The notes: a model not told the origin generated them from the sequence alone. Shown: positions 19,758-31,018, numbered from the stretch's first letter. The stretch: 64,000 bases of DNA from Serratia symbiotica (GCF_000821185.2 NZ_CP050855.1:620001-684000), one strand, 5' to 3'. Numbers and translations: made by a program.

Positions 19758-21298
19758 TATGCTCCCTTTTTACGCGGTACCCGACGGCGCGGACGCACAC
19801 GGCGCGGTGCTGGTTCGTCACCAAGGGTATTGAGCATGGCCTTCTGACGTGCTGGCGTGGCGCGCTGGAACTCGCCCCACCACTCGGACAAGTGCAGCAT
19901 TTCCTGATTGCTTTCCACTTCGGCGCGCAGCGCCAGCAAATTATAGGCGGCGTGGAACTGTGGGTGCTCCATCAGCTTGTGCGCGCGCTTGCCTTGGCGG
20001 CGGGTTAGGCGTAGCTGCAACTGCCAAATATCGCGCACCAGTGCGGTGATGCGTTTTGGAATGGCCAGTGAACGACACTGTTCATCCAACACATCGTTCA
20101 TCGCCAACGCGAAGGCGTCGTAATAGCCCAGGCCGCTTTCTTGCGCTAATTTCTGCGCGTGCTCCAGCAGCGGATGCCATAGCATGGCGGCGAACAAAAA
20201 CGCCGGGGTGACACCCATGCTGTTCTGCAAGCGGTGGTCGATATTCTTCAGCGCCTGCACCAGCGTGCGTTCCATCAGTGTGGCGTGATTTGGCGTGAAG
20301 TGGCGCGCAATCAGCGGGAACAGCGGCTGGAACAGTTGGTATTCGCACAGCTTCAAATAGGTGGGGTAGCCGTAGCCCGCCAGTAGCAGTTTGAGGGATT
20401 CTTCGAACAGGCGCGCGGGTGGGATCTCGTGCAGCAGCGAGGCTAGGCGCGGGATAGGCTCGGCGGTCTCATCGCTGATAGTCATGCCCAACTTGGCGGC
20501 GAAGCGCACCGCGCGCAGCATGCGTACTGGATCTTCACGGTAGCGGGTTTCTGGATCGCCGATCAGGCGGATCACGCCCTGCTGCAAATCGCGCAGGCCA
20601 TTAACGTAATCACGCAGCGTGAAATCTGCCACGCCGTAGTACAGGCTATTGATGGTGAAATCACGGCGTTGAGCGTCTTCTTCAATAGAACCGAAAATGT
20701 TGTCGCGCAGCAGCATGCCGTTTTGCGCCTGCTGGGAAGAATTCTTGTCATATTCCGGGGTTTGCTCATGGTGCCCACGGAAGGTGGCGACCTCAATGAT
20801 TTCCGGCCCAAACATCACATGCGCCAAACGGAAACGGCGCCCCACCAGGCGGCAATTGCGGAACAGCTTGCGTACCTGCTCTGGCGTGGCGTTAGTGGTG
20901 ATGTCGAAATCTTTCGGTTTTTTCCCCAATAACAGGTCACGCACACCGCCACCGACCAGATAGGACTCATAGCCGGATTTGTTCAGGCGGTACAGCACTT
21001 TCAGCGCGTTCTCGCTGATGTCTTTGCGTGAGATCGAATGCTGTTCGCGTGGGATGGTGGTCATAGAGCCAGTTCCTTGCGTGGCGGGAAACGGCGGACG
21101 TTTACGCGCCACAGAGCGGCGGGCTGGGGCTGTTGCTCTGCCATGATTAGCGGAACGTTGTGGCGGCGTGCGGCGTGCTTCTGCCGCCTCGCTTGTTTCG
21201 CAGGCTAGGTTTTTATCGCTGACCGGCGTTTCATCGCGGGGCAGTTTGTCATCGCGGATGAGTACCTTACGGCAAAAATTGGCTACTCGGGTAAAAAT
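19757..21298 (-). CDS. pcnB: Poly(A) polymerase I, with probable AUU start
   Basis: Adds 3' poly(A) tails that target RNA for decay. The nucleotidyltransferase core is intact: '[20 protein letters not shown]' with the catalytic Asp pair, '[15 protein letters not shown]', '[12 protein letters not shown]' and '[19 protein letters not shown]'; the basic C-terminus is '[14 protein letters not shown]'. The first ATG in frame is at 21112, but the frame stays open upstream and spells '[12 protein letters not shown]', the N-terminus I remember for E. coli PcnB, directly after an ATT at 21298-21296 with GAGGTG four bases before it. E. coli pcnB is one of very few genes starting with AUU. That start gives 513 residues. 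Confidence 0.88.
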   Translation of the reverse strand: MFTRVANFCRKVLIRDDKLPRDETPVSDKNLACETSEAAEARRTPPQRSANHGRATAPARRSVARKRPPFPATQGTGSMTTIPREQHSISRKDISENALKVLYRLNKSGYESYLVGGGVRDLLLGKKPKDFDITTNATPEQVRKLFRNCRLVGRRFRLAHVMFGPEIIEVATFRGHHEQTPEYDKNSSQQAQNGMLLRDNIFGSIEEDAQRRDFTINSLYYGVADFTLRDYVNGLRDLQQGVIRLIGDPETRYREDPVRMLRAVRFAAKLGMTISDETAEPIPRLASLLHEIPPARLFEESLKLLLAGYGYPTYLKLCEYQLFQPLFPLIARHFTPNHATLMERTLVQALKNIDHRLQNSMGVTPAFLFAAMLWHPLLEHAQKLAQESGLGYYDAFALAMNDVLDEQCRSLAIPKRITALVRDIWQLQLRLTRRQGKRAHKLMEHPQFHAAYNLLALRAEVESNQEMLHLSEWWGEFQRATPARQKAMLNTLGDEPAPRRVRPRRRVPRKKGA

Positions 21299-21359
21299 GG
21301 TACACCTCGTTAGTGACGGATAAAAATGGAACTGACAAAAAATTGCGGCTAATCATAGC

Positions 21360-22271
21360 TCACCCTGGCTCCTTTGAGAATGCCGATGTGTTTTTAACCA
21401 GAGCGATAGCGTCCTGGGACGGCACGTTTTCCCGCTTCCAGTGCGCGACTGCCCAGCTCAATAATAACGACAGGTCAAGATCTTGCCAGCTTTCCGGCAA
21501 CGGTTGGCATAGAAATTTCAGCGCGGCAACCAGCACCGGGCGCGGATCGCCACCGGGCAACGCAGGCGCATGATTTTGCTTCGATAGCTTGATGCCATTG
21601 GCACCCAGCGCCAGCGGCAGATGCAGGTAAGAGGGCACTGGGAGCTGCAACTGATGATACAACGCAATCTGACGCACCGTCGGCGCGATCAAATCGGCAC
21701 CGCGCACGATTTCGGTAACGCCCTGGAAATGGTCGTCGATCACCACCACCAAATTGTAGGCAAACAGCCCATCGCGGCGGCGAATGATAAAGTCCTCGCT
21801 GGCTAGCGCCGGATCGGTGCGTAGTTCGCCCTGCAAACCATCATGAAACGCATAGACCGGAGCGAATTGACGCAAACGGATGGCGGCACCCTGTGGGCCG
21901 AAATGCAAATCGCGGCAGTGGCCATCGTACAGGCCACCGATGTGCTGAATGCGGCTACGCGGACAGGTGCAGTAATAACATAGCCCCTGCTGTTGCAACA
22001 GATCCAATGCGGCACGGTAGGCATCATGACGTTGGGATTGGTAAATGACCTGACCATCCCAGAAAAGACCATAATGTTCTAGTGCGGATAAGATACGACT
22101 GGCAGCACCGGCGACTTCGCGTGGGGGATCGATATCTTCAATGCGCACCAACCACTGCCCGCATCGGGCGCGGGCTTGGAGGTAGCTTCCGAGAGCGGCA
22201 ATCAGCGAACCAAAATGCAGATCCCCAGAGGGCGAGGGGGCAAAGCGCCCCACATAATGACTTTCTTGCAT
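21360..22271 (-). CDS. gluQ: Glutamyl-Q tRNA(Asp) synthetase
   Basis: 303 residues, a truncated GluRS paralogue that glutamylates queuosine in the anticodon of tRNA-Asp. The class I motifs '[20 protein letters not shown]' (HIGH-like) and '[10 protein letters not shown]' (KLSKQ) are intact, and the Cys-rich insertion '[11 protein letters not shown]' ending in 'DGHCRD' can bind zinc. It lies between dksA and pcnB exactly as in E. coli. No anomalies. Confidence 0.95.
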   Translation of the reverse strand: MQESHYVGRFAPSPSGDLHFGSLIAALGSYLQARARCGQWLVRIEDIDPPREVAGAASRILSALEHYGLFWDGQVIYQSQRHDAYRAALDLLQQQGLCYYCTCPRSRIQHIGGLYDGHCRDLHFGPQGAAIRLRQFAPVYAFHDGLQGELRTDPALASEDFIIRRRDGLFAYNLVVVIDDHFQGVTEIVRGADLIAPTVRQIALYHQLQLPVPSYLHLPLALGANGIKLSKQNHAPALPGGDPRPVLVAALKFLCQPLPESWQDLDLSLLLSWAVAHWKRENVPSQDAIALVKNTSAFSKEPG

Positions 22272-22325
22272 ATCAGAGAGGAAAGGCTCCCCCTTTTTCT
22301 GTGCGGCGCACGCAGCGGTGATCTA

Positions 22326-22438
22326 CTCGTCATATTTGAAGCTGCATCGGTGTAGGCTGTGAAAATCACTGACTAAAAAAAGCTCATCGGGATGTACGCC
22401 TTTGCTGCCTTGATGCCACCAATCATTTAGAGTATACC
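22326..22438. repeat. Degenerate copy of the intergenic palindromic repeat (R1)
   Basis: Left end 'tcatatttgaagctgcatcg' and right end 'aatcatttagagtata' match the ends of the longer copies. It directly abuts the next copy, so two members are arranged in tandem upstream of gluQ. Confidence 0.65.
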
Positions 22439-22785
22439 CGTCATACTTCAAGTTGCCTGTGCGTTAGCTTTCCTTGCTTACCCCAGTCACCAAGAACCTG
22501 CCCCATTAGGCTATTTTATTTGCCATTTTGGTTCTGGGCAGTGCTCACCCTCTTCACGTACTGCGTGTACGCTGCGGTTGTTGCGCGCTGTCCCTGTGCA
22601 AACTGGCTGCAATAATGTACGCCTACAGGGATAGGCTGTTACTGGTGTGAGCACCTGGGGATTAATAAACCTCATCCCTGAGGTTTAGTCTGCGGCCCTG
22701 CGCCAGTGTGGTTCAAATTGCTTCCTGACCGATTTGTCGCTGCGCTGCCGCCTTACTGCAACTCGAATTATTTAGGGTATATAAT
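22435..22785. repeat. Intergenic palindromic repeat (R2) split by a MITE
   Basis: The left part runs 22435-22492 ('acccgtcatacttcaagttg' to 'ccccagtcac') and the right part 22640-22785 ('actggtgtgagc' to 'ctcgaattatttagggtata'). Removing the MITE restores a ~205-bp copy like that at 34529-34736, so the MITE inserted into a pre-existing repeat. Confidence 0.85.
22493..22639 (+). mobile_element. MITE copy 3, nested in a repeat
   Basis: 147 bp with ends AGAACCTGCCCCATTAGG and CCTACAGGGATAGGCTGT, followed by TA on the right; the left flank is CA. The core from AACC is again 143 bp. Its position inside another repeat family shows that the unit moved as a discrete block. Confidence 0.9.
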
Positions 22786-22789
22786 TTTA

Positions 22790-23245
22790 TTAGCCAGCCA
22801 TCTGTTTCTCGCGGATTTCTGCCAAGGTCTTGCAGTCAATGCACAAATCAGCGGTTGGACGCGCTTCAAGGCGGCGAATGCCAATTTCCACGCCGCAGGA
22901 TTCACAGTAGCCGAAATCTTCGTCTTCCACTTTCTTCAGCGTTTTCTCGATCTTTTTGATCAGTTTGCGTTCACGGTCACGGTTACGCAGTTCGAGACTG
23001 AACTCTTCTTCCTGCGCGGCCCGGTCAACCGGGTCAGGGAAGTTGGCAGCTTCGTCTTGCATATACGATACAGTACGCCCCACTTCGTCTCTAAGCTGAT
23101 TACGCCATGCTTCCAGAATACGCCTGAAATGCGACAACTGGGCGTCGTTCATGTACTCTTCGCCTGGTTTCTCTTGGTATGGCTCCACCCCAGCGATGGC
23201 GAGAATGCTCAAGGAAGAGGTTTTACGGTTTTGCCCTTCTTGCAT
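22790..23245 (-). CDS. dksA: RNA polymerase-binding transcription factor DksA
   Basis: 151 residues. Binds the RNA polymerase secondary channel and potentiates ppGpp. The coiled-coil tip '[14 protein letters not shown]' has both conserved acidic residues of the DPVDRA motif, and the four-cysteine zinc finger 'YCESCG' with '[10 protein letters not shown]' is intact. Length and position (between gluQ and sfsA) match E. coli. Confidence 0.97.
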   Translation of the reverse strand: MQEGQNRKTSSLSILAIAGVEPYQEKPGEEYMNDAQLSHFRRILEAWRNQLRDEVGRTVSYMQDEAANFPDPVDRAAQEEEFSLELRNRDRERKLIKKIEKTLKKVEDEDFGYCESCGVEIGIRRLEARPTADLCIDCKTLAEIREKQMAG

Positions 23246-23416
23246 GTTGCTTCTCCTACATACAATACATACGCGCTATTGAATCCCCAATACGGGGAAA
23301 AACAGGCCGCTATAAATAACAGAAGGAAGGTAGGTTGGCAATTATTCCTATCGCCCTCTTGACAATGCTGTTAAGGGAGACGTACCTGACGATGTGCTAA
23401 CCGGTTGTCAACTTCT

Positions 23417-24139
23417 TCATGTTTGACTGCTGCTATCGATAAAAAACGGTAACTTATTGTGCAGAGATATACCGTCAGGTGATAATTTAGCGCCATAACA
23501 AATGACTTCGACTCCCAATTTGCGCACTTGTGCCAACAATGCCGCATAACGTGCATCTATGCGATGTGCAGGTATGACTTGTTCAATACCACTGTGCAAC
23601 ACGGCAAAGAACAACACTGCCCGTTGACCACGTTCAATCACGCTGAACAACTCACGCAGGTGTTTTTGCCCTCTTAGCGTTACCGCATCAGGAAAATAAC
23701 CACATTGTTGTTGCAGCAACGTCACTGACTTCACTTCAATATAGCAGTCAACCCGGTTTTCTGCCTGTAATAACAAATCGATACGGCTATTCTCACTGCC
23801 GTATTTCACCTCGCCGCATATTTTACTGTAACCAAATAATTCATTGATTAAATTCTGTTCAATGGCTTCACGCACCAGAGTGTTAGCACGCAGCGTATTG
23901 ATGCAAATCCAATCACCCTGTTGGGTATGCGTTAGCTCCCAACTGTGGGCGTATTTGCGCTTGGGGTTGTCCGAAGTGGAATACCAGACAATATCACCCG
24001 GCGTGGCGCAACCAGTCATGGCACCGGTATTGGCACAGTGCAGTGTTAACGTTTTCCCTTCTGGGGTAATGACATCCGCCAGAAAGCGTTTGTAACGCTT
24101 AATCAGCGTGGCGCAACGTAGCGGCGGGGTAAAAATCAT
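23417..24139 (-). CDS. sfsA: SfsA, sugar fermentation stimulation protein family
   Basis: 240 residues. A conserved protein with a nuclease-like fold and DNA-binding reported in E. coli; its physiological role is unclear. Family motifs are visible: '[18 protein letters not shown]', '[16 protein letters not shown]', '[13 protein letters not shown]' and '[18 protein letters not shown]', the third resembling a PD-(D/E)xK active site. The ATG at 24139 is chosen because it matches the E. coli start and overlaps the thpR remnant stop as ATGA. Confidence 0.93.
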   Translation of the reverse strand: MIFTPPLRCATLIKRYKRFLADVITPEGKTLTLHCANTGAMTGCATPGDIVWYSTSDNPKRKYAHSWELTHTQQGDWICINTLRANTLVREAIEQNLINELFGYSKICGEVKYGSENSRIDLLLQAENRVDCYIEVKSVTLLQQQCGYFPDAVTLRGQKHLRELFSVIERGQRAVLFFAVLHSGIEQVIPAHRIDARYAALLAQVRKLGVEVICYGAKLSPDGISLHNKLPFFIDSSSQT

Positions 24140-24291
24140 CCGGCTGCCTGATGAACCAAAGGCCATTGTTCGAACGGGGGAGAACCGTTGACAAAAAACC
24201 ACTGATATAAGGAAAAGGTTGCGGCACGCCAGCTCATCACCTGCTGCGGCAGTGCTTCAGACAAGAGCAAAGCGAAAAACACGTTGGACAT
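24136..24291 (-). pseudogene. thpR: thpR (2'-5' RNA ligase family) reduced to a 51-codon fusion of its ends
   Basis: An open frame of 51 codons precedes sfsA, where E. coli has thpR (ligT). Its first ~26 residues '[19 protein letters not shown]' resemble the ThpR N-terminus, and its last ~25, through 'SPPFEQWPL', resemble the C-terminus, with a TGA overlapping the sfsA ATG. The ~120 residues between, which hold both HxTx catalytic motifs, are gone in frame. The product cannot be active, but the frame and the coupling with sfsA are preserved. Assignment rests on position and short end similarity. Confidence 0.65.
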
Positions 24292-24370
24292 AGCTACCCA
24301 GTAAATAATGAAATGCTGGGTGTAATGCTACAATGTACGCCGTTTAATGTTAACCACCACGGAGAATTCT

Positions 24371-26809
24371 GTGTCTTCATTGCCCGTCAGCGCGGTACTG
24401 GATGAATTGCTCACTGCGCTACACTCTGCTGCGCAGGTGCTACTGCATGCCCCGACCGGTGCTGGCAAATCCACTTGGCTGCCGCTGCAAATCCTGGCCA
24501 AAGCCGGATTGCCAGGCCGTATAATCATGCTGGAACCACGGCGGCTAGCGGCGAAAAACGTTGCCTACCGGTTGGCACAACAGTTGGGTGAAAAAACCGG
24601 CCAAACGGTGGGTTACCGTATGCGCGCAGAAAGTAAAAGTGGGCCGCAGACCCGGCTAGAGGTGGTGACTGAAGGCATTCTCACCCGCATGCTACAACAG
24701 GACGCTGAACTGCCGGGCGTCTCACTGGTGATCCTCGACGAGTTCCATGAACGCAGCCTACAGGCTGATCTGGCGTTGGCGTTGCTGCTCGATATACAGC
24801 AGGGGCTGCGCGATGATCTGAAACTGTTGATCATGTCGGCGACCTTGGATAACGCCCGGCTGGTGCAACTGTTGCCAACAGCATCGGTCGTGGTCTCCGC
24901 AGGGCGCAGTTTTCCGGTTGATCGCCAGTACCCACTGCTGGCTAGCCATCAACGGTTGGAAGACGGTGCGGCGGCGGCGGTAAAGCGTTTGTTGGCAGAA
25001 CAATCTGGCTCACTGCTGTTGTTTCTGCCGGGGGTGGCGGAAATCAACCGAGTGTTGGAACGCCTTAACGGCGAGGTACCCGGTGATACCGATCTGTGCC
25101 CGTTGTATGGCGCGTTGCCGTTGGCGCAGCAACAGCGAGCGATCCAACCAGCAGAGGCCGGGCGGCGCAAGGTGGTGCTGGCAACTAACATCGCCGAGAC
25201 CAGCCTGACGATCGAAGGCATCCGGCTGGTGGTGGATAGCGGTCTGGAACGGGTAGCGCGCTATGATGTGCGCAATGGCTTGACGCGGCTGGTGACGCAG
25301 CGCATCAGCCAGGCATCGATGGTGCAGCGTGCTGGCCGAGCTGGGCGTCTGGAGCCAGGTATTTGCTGGCACCTGTTTGCCAAAGAGCAGGCGGAACGCG
25401 CTGCCGAACAGGCATCACCGGGGATCTTGCACAGCGATCTCGCCAGTTTCTGGCTTGAGCTGCTGCAATGGGGCTGCCATGATGCGGCTCAATTGACCTG
25501 GCTCGATCGGCCGCCAGCGGCGGCGCTGGCATCGGCTAAAGTGTTGCTACGCCAGTTGGGTGCCACCAACGACAGTGATAAATTAACCGCTCAGGGGCGG
25601 CAGATGGCCGCATTGGGATGTGAACCGCGTTTGGCGGCGATGCTGACCGCCGGGGCGATGTTGGGTGCCGATGGTCTGGCCACAGCGGCAGCATTGGCCG
25701 CCCTGCTGGAAGAGCCACCGCGTAGCGGGCAAAAGGACATTGGCTATTGGCTAAGCCACCCACAGCCGCACTGGCAGCGCCGCGCCGGTCAGTTTTCCCG
25801 ACGCTTTTCGCAGCGGCTGGGACAGCTCGACATGGATTTGGCTGCACGCCTGCTGGCGCATGGATTTGCCGATCGCATCGCTCAGCGGCGTGGTCAGGAT
25901 GGTCGCTACCTGTTAGCCAACGGAATTGGGGCAGCGATGGATCAGGATGAAGCCTTGTCGCGTGCGGCCTGGCTGATAATTCCCCGTCTGCTGCACAGTG
26001 ATAACAGCCCGGATGCGCGCATTCTGCTGGCGCTGCCGGTGGAGATGGAAGCATTGGTGGCGCAACTGCCGGCCATAGTGTCACAGCAAACGACTGTGGC
26101 ATGGGACGAAGAAAAGGGTAGGCTGCGTGCCTGGAAACGCCAGCAGATTGGCAGCCTGACGCTATGCACCCAGCCGCTGGCTAAACCGGCGGATGAGGCG
26201 CTACAGCAAGCGCTGCTCGACTGGGTGCGCGCACAGGGGCTGGCGGTGCTTCACTGGGATACCGCCGCCAAACAGCTACGGCGACGATTGCAGTGCGCGC
26301 AAAGCTGGCTACAGGTGGCCAACTGGCCACCTGTGGACGACGGAGCTTTGCTGGATGGGTTGGAACAATGGCTGCTGCCATCGCTGAACGGCGTGCGTGA
26401 CTTGCGTGGGTTGCAGCAAGTCAATATCGCTGAGGCGTTGAGCCGCTTGCTGGACTGGCAACAAAAACAGCGGCTGGATAATGCGTTACCCACTCATTAC
26501 ACCGTGCCGACGGGCAGCCGCCTGCCGATCCGTTATCACGTCGGTAAACCGCCGGTGCTGTCAGTGCGTTTACAGGAAGTGTTCGGTGAACAGCGCAGCC
26601 CAATGTTGGCGGAGGGGCGCATCCCCATGGTGCTTGAGTTACTCTCACCAGCGCACCGCCCGCTACAGGTCACCGGCGATCTGGCGGCATTCTGGCAGGG
26701 TGCTTACCGCGAGGTGCAAAAAGAGATGAAGGGCCGCTATCCAAAGCATGTATGGCCCGACGATCCGGCTAATGCTGCCCCCACACGGCGGACGAAAAAG
26801 TATCAGTGA
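24371..26809 (+). CDS. hrpB: DExH-box ATP-dependent helicase HrpB
   Basis: 812 residues, near-identical in layout to E. coli HrpB; its RNA substrate in gamma-proteobacteria is not settled. Helicase motifs in order: Walker A 'APTGAGKSTWLPLQ', 'EPRRLAAKNVA', DExH 'ILDEFHERSLQADL', 'MSATLDNARL', 'VLATNIAETSLTI' and 'QRAGRAGRLEPG'. The C-terminus 'GRYPKHVWPDDPANAAP' is conserved. I choose the GTG at 24371 with GGAG six bases upstream, giving 'SSLPVSAVLDELL' as in E. coli, rather than an ATG at 24347 with no ribosome binding site. Divergent from the thpR remnant. Confidence 0.94.
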   Translation: MSSLPVSAVLDELLTALHSAAQVLLHAPTGAGKSTWLPLQILAKAGLPGRIIMLEPRRLAAKNVAYRLAQQLGEKTGQTVGYRMRAESKSGPQTRLEVVTEGILTRMLQQDAELPGVSLVILDEFHERSLQADLALALLLDIQQGLRDDLKLLIMSATLDNARLVQLLPTASVVVSAGRSFPVDRQYPLLASHQRLEDGAAAAVKRLLAEQSGSLLLFLPGVAEINRVLERLNGEVPGDTDLCPLYGALPLAQQQRAIQPAEAGRRKVVLATNIAETSLTIEGIRLVVDSGLERVARYDVRNGLTRLVTQRISQASMVQRAGRAGRLEPGICWHLFAKEQAERAAEQASPGILHSDLASFWLELLQWGCHDAAQLTWLDRPPAAALASAKVLLRQLGATNDSDKLTAQGRQMAALGCEPRLAAMLTAGAMLGADGLATAAALAALLEEPPRSGQKDIGYWLSHPQPHWQRRAGQFSRRFSQRLGQLDMDLAARLLAHGFADRIAQRRGQDGRYLLANGIGAAMDQDEALSRAAWLIIPRLLHSDNSPDARILLALPVEMEALVAQLPAIVSQQTTVAWDEEKGRLRAWKRQQIGSLTLCTQPLAKPADEALQQALLDWVRAQGLAVLHWDTAAKQLRRRLQCAQSWLQVANWPPVDDGALLDGLEQWLLPSLNGVRDLRGLQQVNIAEALSRLLDWQQKQRLDNALPTHYTVPTGSRLPIRYHVGKPPVLSVRLQEVFGEQRSPMLAEGRIPMVLELLSPAHRPLQVTGDLAAFWQGAYREVQKEMKGRYPKHVWPDDPANAAPTRRTKKYQ

Positions 26810-26811
26810 AT

Positions 26812-26882
26812 CCATGATACTTGAAGCTGCATTTGTGTTGGCTGCGGGTTCTTTTGCCCCCCTGATGCAATAGAGTATAGAA
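26812..26882. repeat. Degenerate short copy of the intergenic repeat
   Basis: 'gatacttgaagctgcatttg' to 'gatgcaatagagtatagaat' carries only the ends of the longer repeat family with a short middle, between hrpB and mrcB. Confidence 0.5.
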
Positions 26883-26973
26883 TCCAGATGTTTCTTCTGT
26901 TCAGCGGCCTACTGGCAGGGCAGATTAAGCGACTTACTAATAGCACTGCTGTCACGCTCGGAGAATAACAATC

Positions 26974-29448
26974 ATGGCTGGGGATAACCGCGAGCCTATC
27001 GGGCGCAAAGAAAAACAACCCAAATGCACCGCGTCGCGCCGTCGCCGAGACGATTATGATAATCAAGATCTGTATGACGATGATGTGGGTAAACAGGAAG
27101 AGGAACCGATGCCACGTAAGGTGAAGGCAACGCCACCGCATAAAAAACGCCGATGGCTCGGCCTGATGATCAAATTGCTCTTGGTTATCGCTGCGCTGCT
27201 GGCGGTCTATGGCATTTATCTGGATTCCCAGATCCGCAGCCGCATCGATGGCAAGGTCTGGCAGTTGCCAGCAGCGGTCTATGGTCGCATGGTCAACTTG
27301 GAACCGGGCATGCCGTACAGCAAAAGGGAAATGATCGATCTGCTGGAAGGCATGCAGTACCGTCAGGTCAGCCGCATCACGCGCCCTGGCGAGTTTACCG
27401 TTCAGGCCAATAGCATCCACATGCTGCGACGCCCGTTTGACTTCCCTGATGGTAAAGAAGGGCAGATCCACGCTCGTCTGGATTTCCAGAACAATCGTCT
27501 GGCGAAGATCGAAAATATGGAAAATCAACGCAGCTTCGGCTTCTTCCGCCTCGATCCGCGTCTGATTACCATGCTCCAGTCACCGAACGGCGAACAGCGG
27601 TTGTTCGTGTCGCGCACTGGCTTCCCTGATTTGCTGGTGGACACGTTGATCGCCACCGAAGATCGCCATTTCTATGAGCATGATGGCATCAGCCCTTACT
27701 CCATCGGCCGTGCGGTGCTGGCTAACTTGACCGCTGGCCGCGCGGTGCAGGGCGGGAGTACTCTGACGCAGCAACTGGTGAAAAACCTGTTTCTGAGCAA
27801 CGAACGTTCGCTGTGGCGCAAAGCTAACGAAGCCTATATGGCGTTGTTGATGGATTACCGTTACAGCAAAGATCGTATTCTTGAACTGTACCTAAACGAG
27901 GTGTACCTCGGCCAGAGCGGCAGCGATCAGATCCATGGTTTCCCACTGGCTAGCTTGTATTACTTTGGCCGCCCGGTGGATGAACTGAGTCTCGATCAGC
28001 AAGCGTTGCTGGTGGGTATGGTTAAGGGTGCGTCGTTTTACAACCCGTGGCGCCATCCAGATCTGGCGTTAGAACGTCGCAACCTGGTGCTCAAGCTATT
28101 ACAAAGCCAAGGCGTTATCGACGCTGAGCTGTATAACATGCTGAGTGCGCGTCCACTGGGCGTACAGCCGAAAGGCGGGGTGATCACACCGCAGCCCGCA
28201 TTTATGTACATGGTGCGGCAGGAGTTGCAGGCTAAGCTGGGCGACAAGGTTAACAATTTGTCCGGCGTGAAAATCTTCACCACCCTGGATCCGGTATCGC
28301 AAGACGCGGCGGAAAAAGCGGTCGAAGGCGGTATCCTAGCGCTGCGCGCTGCGCGCCATATGCAGGATCTGGAGGCGGCGATGGTGATTGTCGATCGCTT
28401 CAGCGGCGAAGTTCGTGCCATGGTGGGGGGGGCCAACCCGCAGTTTGCTGGTTTTAACCGCGCGGTACAGGCGCGCCGTCTGGTCGGTTCGCTGGCGAAA
28501 CCGCCCACATACCTGGCCGCGCTTTCCGAGCCGGACAAGTACCGCCTCAATACCTGGCTGGCGGATACGCCATTGTCGCTGAAACAGCCGAATGGTGCCA
28601 TCTGGCAACCGAACAACTACGACCGTAAATTTCGCGGCCAAGTGATGTTGGTTGATGCGCTTGCCAACTCGCTGAACGTGCCAACGGTCAACCTTGGCCT
28701 GTCGGTGGGGTTGGCACAAATCAGTGCCACGTTGCAGCGGTTGGGTATCCCCAATGCGGAGATCAACCCAGTACCTTCCATGCTGCTGGGGGCGATAGGT
28801 CTGACGCCGATGGAAGTGGCGCAGGAGTATCAGACTATCGCCAGTGGCGGCAAACGTGCGCCACTTTCTGCGGTGCGTTCGGTGATCGCTGAGGAGGGGA
28901 CGGTACTGTATCAGAGCTTCCCTCAGGCGGAACGTATGGTACCGGCACAGGCGGCTTACCTGACGTTATACGCCATGCAGCAGGGTGTGATCCGCGGAAC
29001 CTCCCGTTCGCTGTCGGTGAAGTTCCCGAACTACAACCTGGCGGCCAAAACCGGCACCACTAATGACTTACGCGACAGTTGGTTTGCCGGCATCGATGGC
29101 AAAGAAGTGGCGATCGCCTGGGTGGGGCGTGACAACAACGGCCCGGCCAAATTGACAGGTGCCAACGGTGCGCTGACCCTGTACCGTCGTTATCTGGAGA
29201 ACCAAACGCCGCTGCCGTTGATGCTACAGCCGCCTGAGGGCATCAACCCAATGGCGATCGACGCATCAGGAAACTTCATCTGCGGCGGAGGTGGCAACGG
29301 GCGCACCCTGCCGGTATGGACTGACAACCCACAGGGTTTGTGCCAGTCCAGCCAGATGGCTGCTCAGCAGCAACAGCAGCAGGCCAAGGGCGAGCAAAAA
29401 GACAGTGATGGGGTTGCCGGCTGGATCAAAGACATGTTCGGCCAATGA
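26974..29448 (+). CDS. mrcB: Penicillin-binding protein 1B
   Basis: 824-residue bifunctional peptidoglycan synthase anchored in the inner membrane. A basic cytoplasmic tail is followed by the membrane segment '[20 protein letters not shown]' (about residues 63-82) and the UB2H region. The GT51 domain has '[13 protein letters not shown]' with the catalytic Glu and '[14 protein letters not shown]'. The transpeptidase domain has the active Ser in '[13 protein letters not shown]', the SxN motif in '[11 protein letters not shown]' and 'AKTGTTND'. The glutamine-rich C-terminal tail is normal. GGAG precedes the ATG. After this gene the E. coli-like order breaks and metK follows. Confidence 0.97.
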   Translation: MAGDNREPIGRKEKQPKCTASRRRRDDYDNQDLYDDDVGKQEEEPMPRKVKATPPHKKRRWLGLMIKLLLVIAALLAVYGIYLDSQIRSRIDGKVWQLPAAVYGRMVNLEPGMPYSKREMIDLLEGMQYRQVSRITRPGEFTVQANSIHMLRRPFDFPDGKEGQIHARLDFQNNRLAKIENMENQRSFGFFRLDPRLITMLQSPNGEQRLFVSRTGFPDLLVDTLIATEDRHFYEHDGISPYSIGRAVLANLTAGRAVQGGSTLTQQLVKNLFLSNERSLWRKANEAYMALLMDYRYSKDRILELYLNEVYLGQSGSDQIHGFPLASLYYFGRPVDELSLDQQALLVGMVKGASFYNPWRHPDLALERRNLVLKLLQSQGVIDAELYNMLSARPLGVQPKGGVITPQPAFMYMVRQELQAKLGDKVNNLSGVKIFTTLDPVSQDAAEKAVEGGILALRAARHMQDLEAAMVIVDRFSGEVRAMVGGANPQFAGFNRAVQARRLVGSLAKPPTYLAALSEPDKYRLNTWLADTPLSLKQPNGAIWQPNNYDRKFRGQVMLVDALANSLNVPTVNLGLSVGLAQISATLQRLGIPNAEINPVPSMLLGAIGLTPMEVAQEYQTIASGGKRAPLSAVRSVIAEEGTVLYQSFPQAERMVPAQAAYLTLYAMQQGVIRGTSRSLSVKFPNYNLAAKTGTTNDLRDSWFAGIDGKEVAIAWVGRDNNGPAKLTGANGALTLYRRYLENQTPLPLMLQPPEGINPMAIDASGNFICGGGGNGRTLPVWTDNPQGLCQSSQMAAQQQQQQAKGEQKDSDGVAGWIKDMFGQ

Positions 29449-29675
29449 TGCAAAGAGGGGGATGTTGCGTGGTACAGCTCTTTCTAAGACATTGAAAAAA
29501 AGCATAATAAAAAGGAGTCTTATAAAAAATTCCCCTTTAGTTGCTCGTCTTCCTCTACCCTATCTCTGGCTGACTGCATGGTGACAACCCTTTCCCGTTG
29601 GTATTGATCCCGCCGTCAATAAATCTGATGGTCAGATTTCAGGGCCATGTCAAACGTCCACTCGATAAAAATAAA

Positions 29676-29699
29676 TACGGCGAGCCTAGACTCGCCGTA
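29676..29699 (-). terminator. Terminator of metK
   Basis: Nine-bp stem TACGGCGAG/CTCGCCGTA with a 6-base loop, 20 bases beyond the metK stop. On the minus strand it is followed by TTTATTTTTATC, the T-rich tail expected of an intrinsic terminator. Confidence 0.85.
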
Positions 29700-29718
29700 T
29701 TCACATCAATGTCCGGGC

Positions 29719-30873
29719 TTATTTGAGGCCAGCGGCATCGCGCAGCAGTGCTGATTTGTCCGTTATTTCCCAAGGGAAGTGCTCGCGGCCAAAGTGGCCA
29801 TAGGCGGCGGTTTCGCTGTAGATCGGTTGCAGCAGATCCATCATCTTAATCAGGCCGTATGGGCGTAGGTCGAAGAACTCGCGTACCAGCAGGGTCAGTT
29901 GCTCGGTAGGAATTTTCTCGCTACCGAAAGTTTCTACCATGATGGAAGTGGGTTCCGCCACGCCGATAGCGTAGGAAATCTGGATCTCACAGCGGTCAGC
30001 CAGACCAGCGGCGACGATGTTTTTCGCCACGTAGCGTGCGGCGTAAGCGGCAGAACGGTCAACCTTGGACGGATCTTTACCGGAGAATGCCCCGCCACCG
30101 TGGCGAGCCATACCGCCATAGGTGTCGACAATGATCTTACGGCCAGTCAGGCCACAGTCGCCCATGGGGCCACCGATAACAAAACGGCCAGTTGGGTTGA
30201 TGTGATATTGGGTGCTCGCGCTCAGCCATTCTGGCGGCAGCACCGGTTTGATGATCTCTTCCATCACCGCTTCTTGCAGATCTTTCAAAGCGACATCTTC
30301 AGCATGCTGGGTGGAGAGAACCACAGCGTCAATGCCGACGATCTTTCCATCGTCGTACAGGAAGGTTACCTGGCTCTTGGCATCTGGGCGCAGCCACGGC
30401 AGGGTGCCGTTTTTACGCACTTCGGACTGACGCTGCACCAGACGGTGCGCGTAAGTGATCGGTGCTGGCATCAACACCTCGGTTTCGTTGGTGGCATAGC
30501 CAAACATCAGGCCCTGATCGCCAGCACCCTGCTCCAATGGATTGGTGCGGTCAACACCTTGGTTGATGTCTGGGGATTGTTTGCCGATGGCACTCAGTAC
30601 GGCACAGGAATTGGCGTCAAAACCCATATCTGAGTGAACATAGCCAATTTCACGCACGGTTTTACGGGTGATCTCTTCGATATCGACCCAGGCACTGGTG
30701 GTAATTTCACCACCGACCAATACCATGCCGGTTTTGACGTAGGTTTCACAGGCAACGCGTGCTTTCGGATCTTGCGTCAGGATGGCATCGAGAACGGCAT
30801 CGGAAATTTGGTCAGCGATTTTGTCAGGATGGCCTTCGGAGACAGATTCTGACGTGAATAAGTGTTTAGCCAT
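29719..30873 (-). CDS. metK: S-adenosylmethionine synthetase
   Basis: 384 residues. Makes SAM from methionine and ATP. The signatures '[15 protein letters not shown]' and '[20 protein letters not shown]' are intact, as are N-terminal '[17 protein letters not shown]' with the catalytic His and '[16 protein letters not shown]'. The ATG at 30873 starts 'MAKHLFTSE' as in E. coli; an ATG three codons earlier has poor spacing. Divergent from speA as in E. coli, with a MetJ-type operator between. Confidence 0.97.
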   Translation of the reverse strand: MAKHLFTSESVSEGHPDKIADQISDAVLDAILTQDPKARVACETYVKTGMVLVGGEITTSAWVDIEEITRKTVREIGYVHSDMGFDANSCAVLSAIGKQSPDINQGVDRTNPLEQGAGDQGLMFGYATNETEVLMPAPITYAHRLVQRQSEVRKNGTLPWLRPDAKSQVTFLYDDGKIVGIDAVVLSTQHAEDVALKDLQEAVMEEIIKPVLPPEWLSASTQYHINPTGRFVIGGPMGDCGLTGRKIIVDTYGGMARHGGGAFSGKDPSKVDRSAAYAARYVAKNIVAAGLADRCEIQISYAIGVAEPTSIMVETFGSEKIPTEQLTLLVREFFDLRPYGLIKMMDLLQPIYSETAAYGHFGREHFPWEITDKSALLRDAAGLK

Positions 30874-31018
30874 TGTATCCATTACCTTGCATAAAACGAG
30901 TTAGAAATTACTGCACAGCCTTGGCATTTTGGCATCAAATAAAGAGCCTTCCATTGATGGTGTGAGATGTATCCTGCAACGCCCTTCAGGCAAAGTCGTT
31001 AAGCAGTTTATCAGTTAT

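Noticed and set aside
29899..30633. 244-codon frame antisense to metK
   Set aside because: Lies wholly inside metK, which has every family motif; no independent support.
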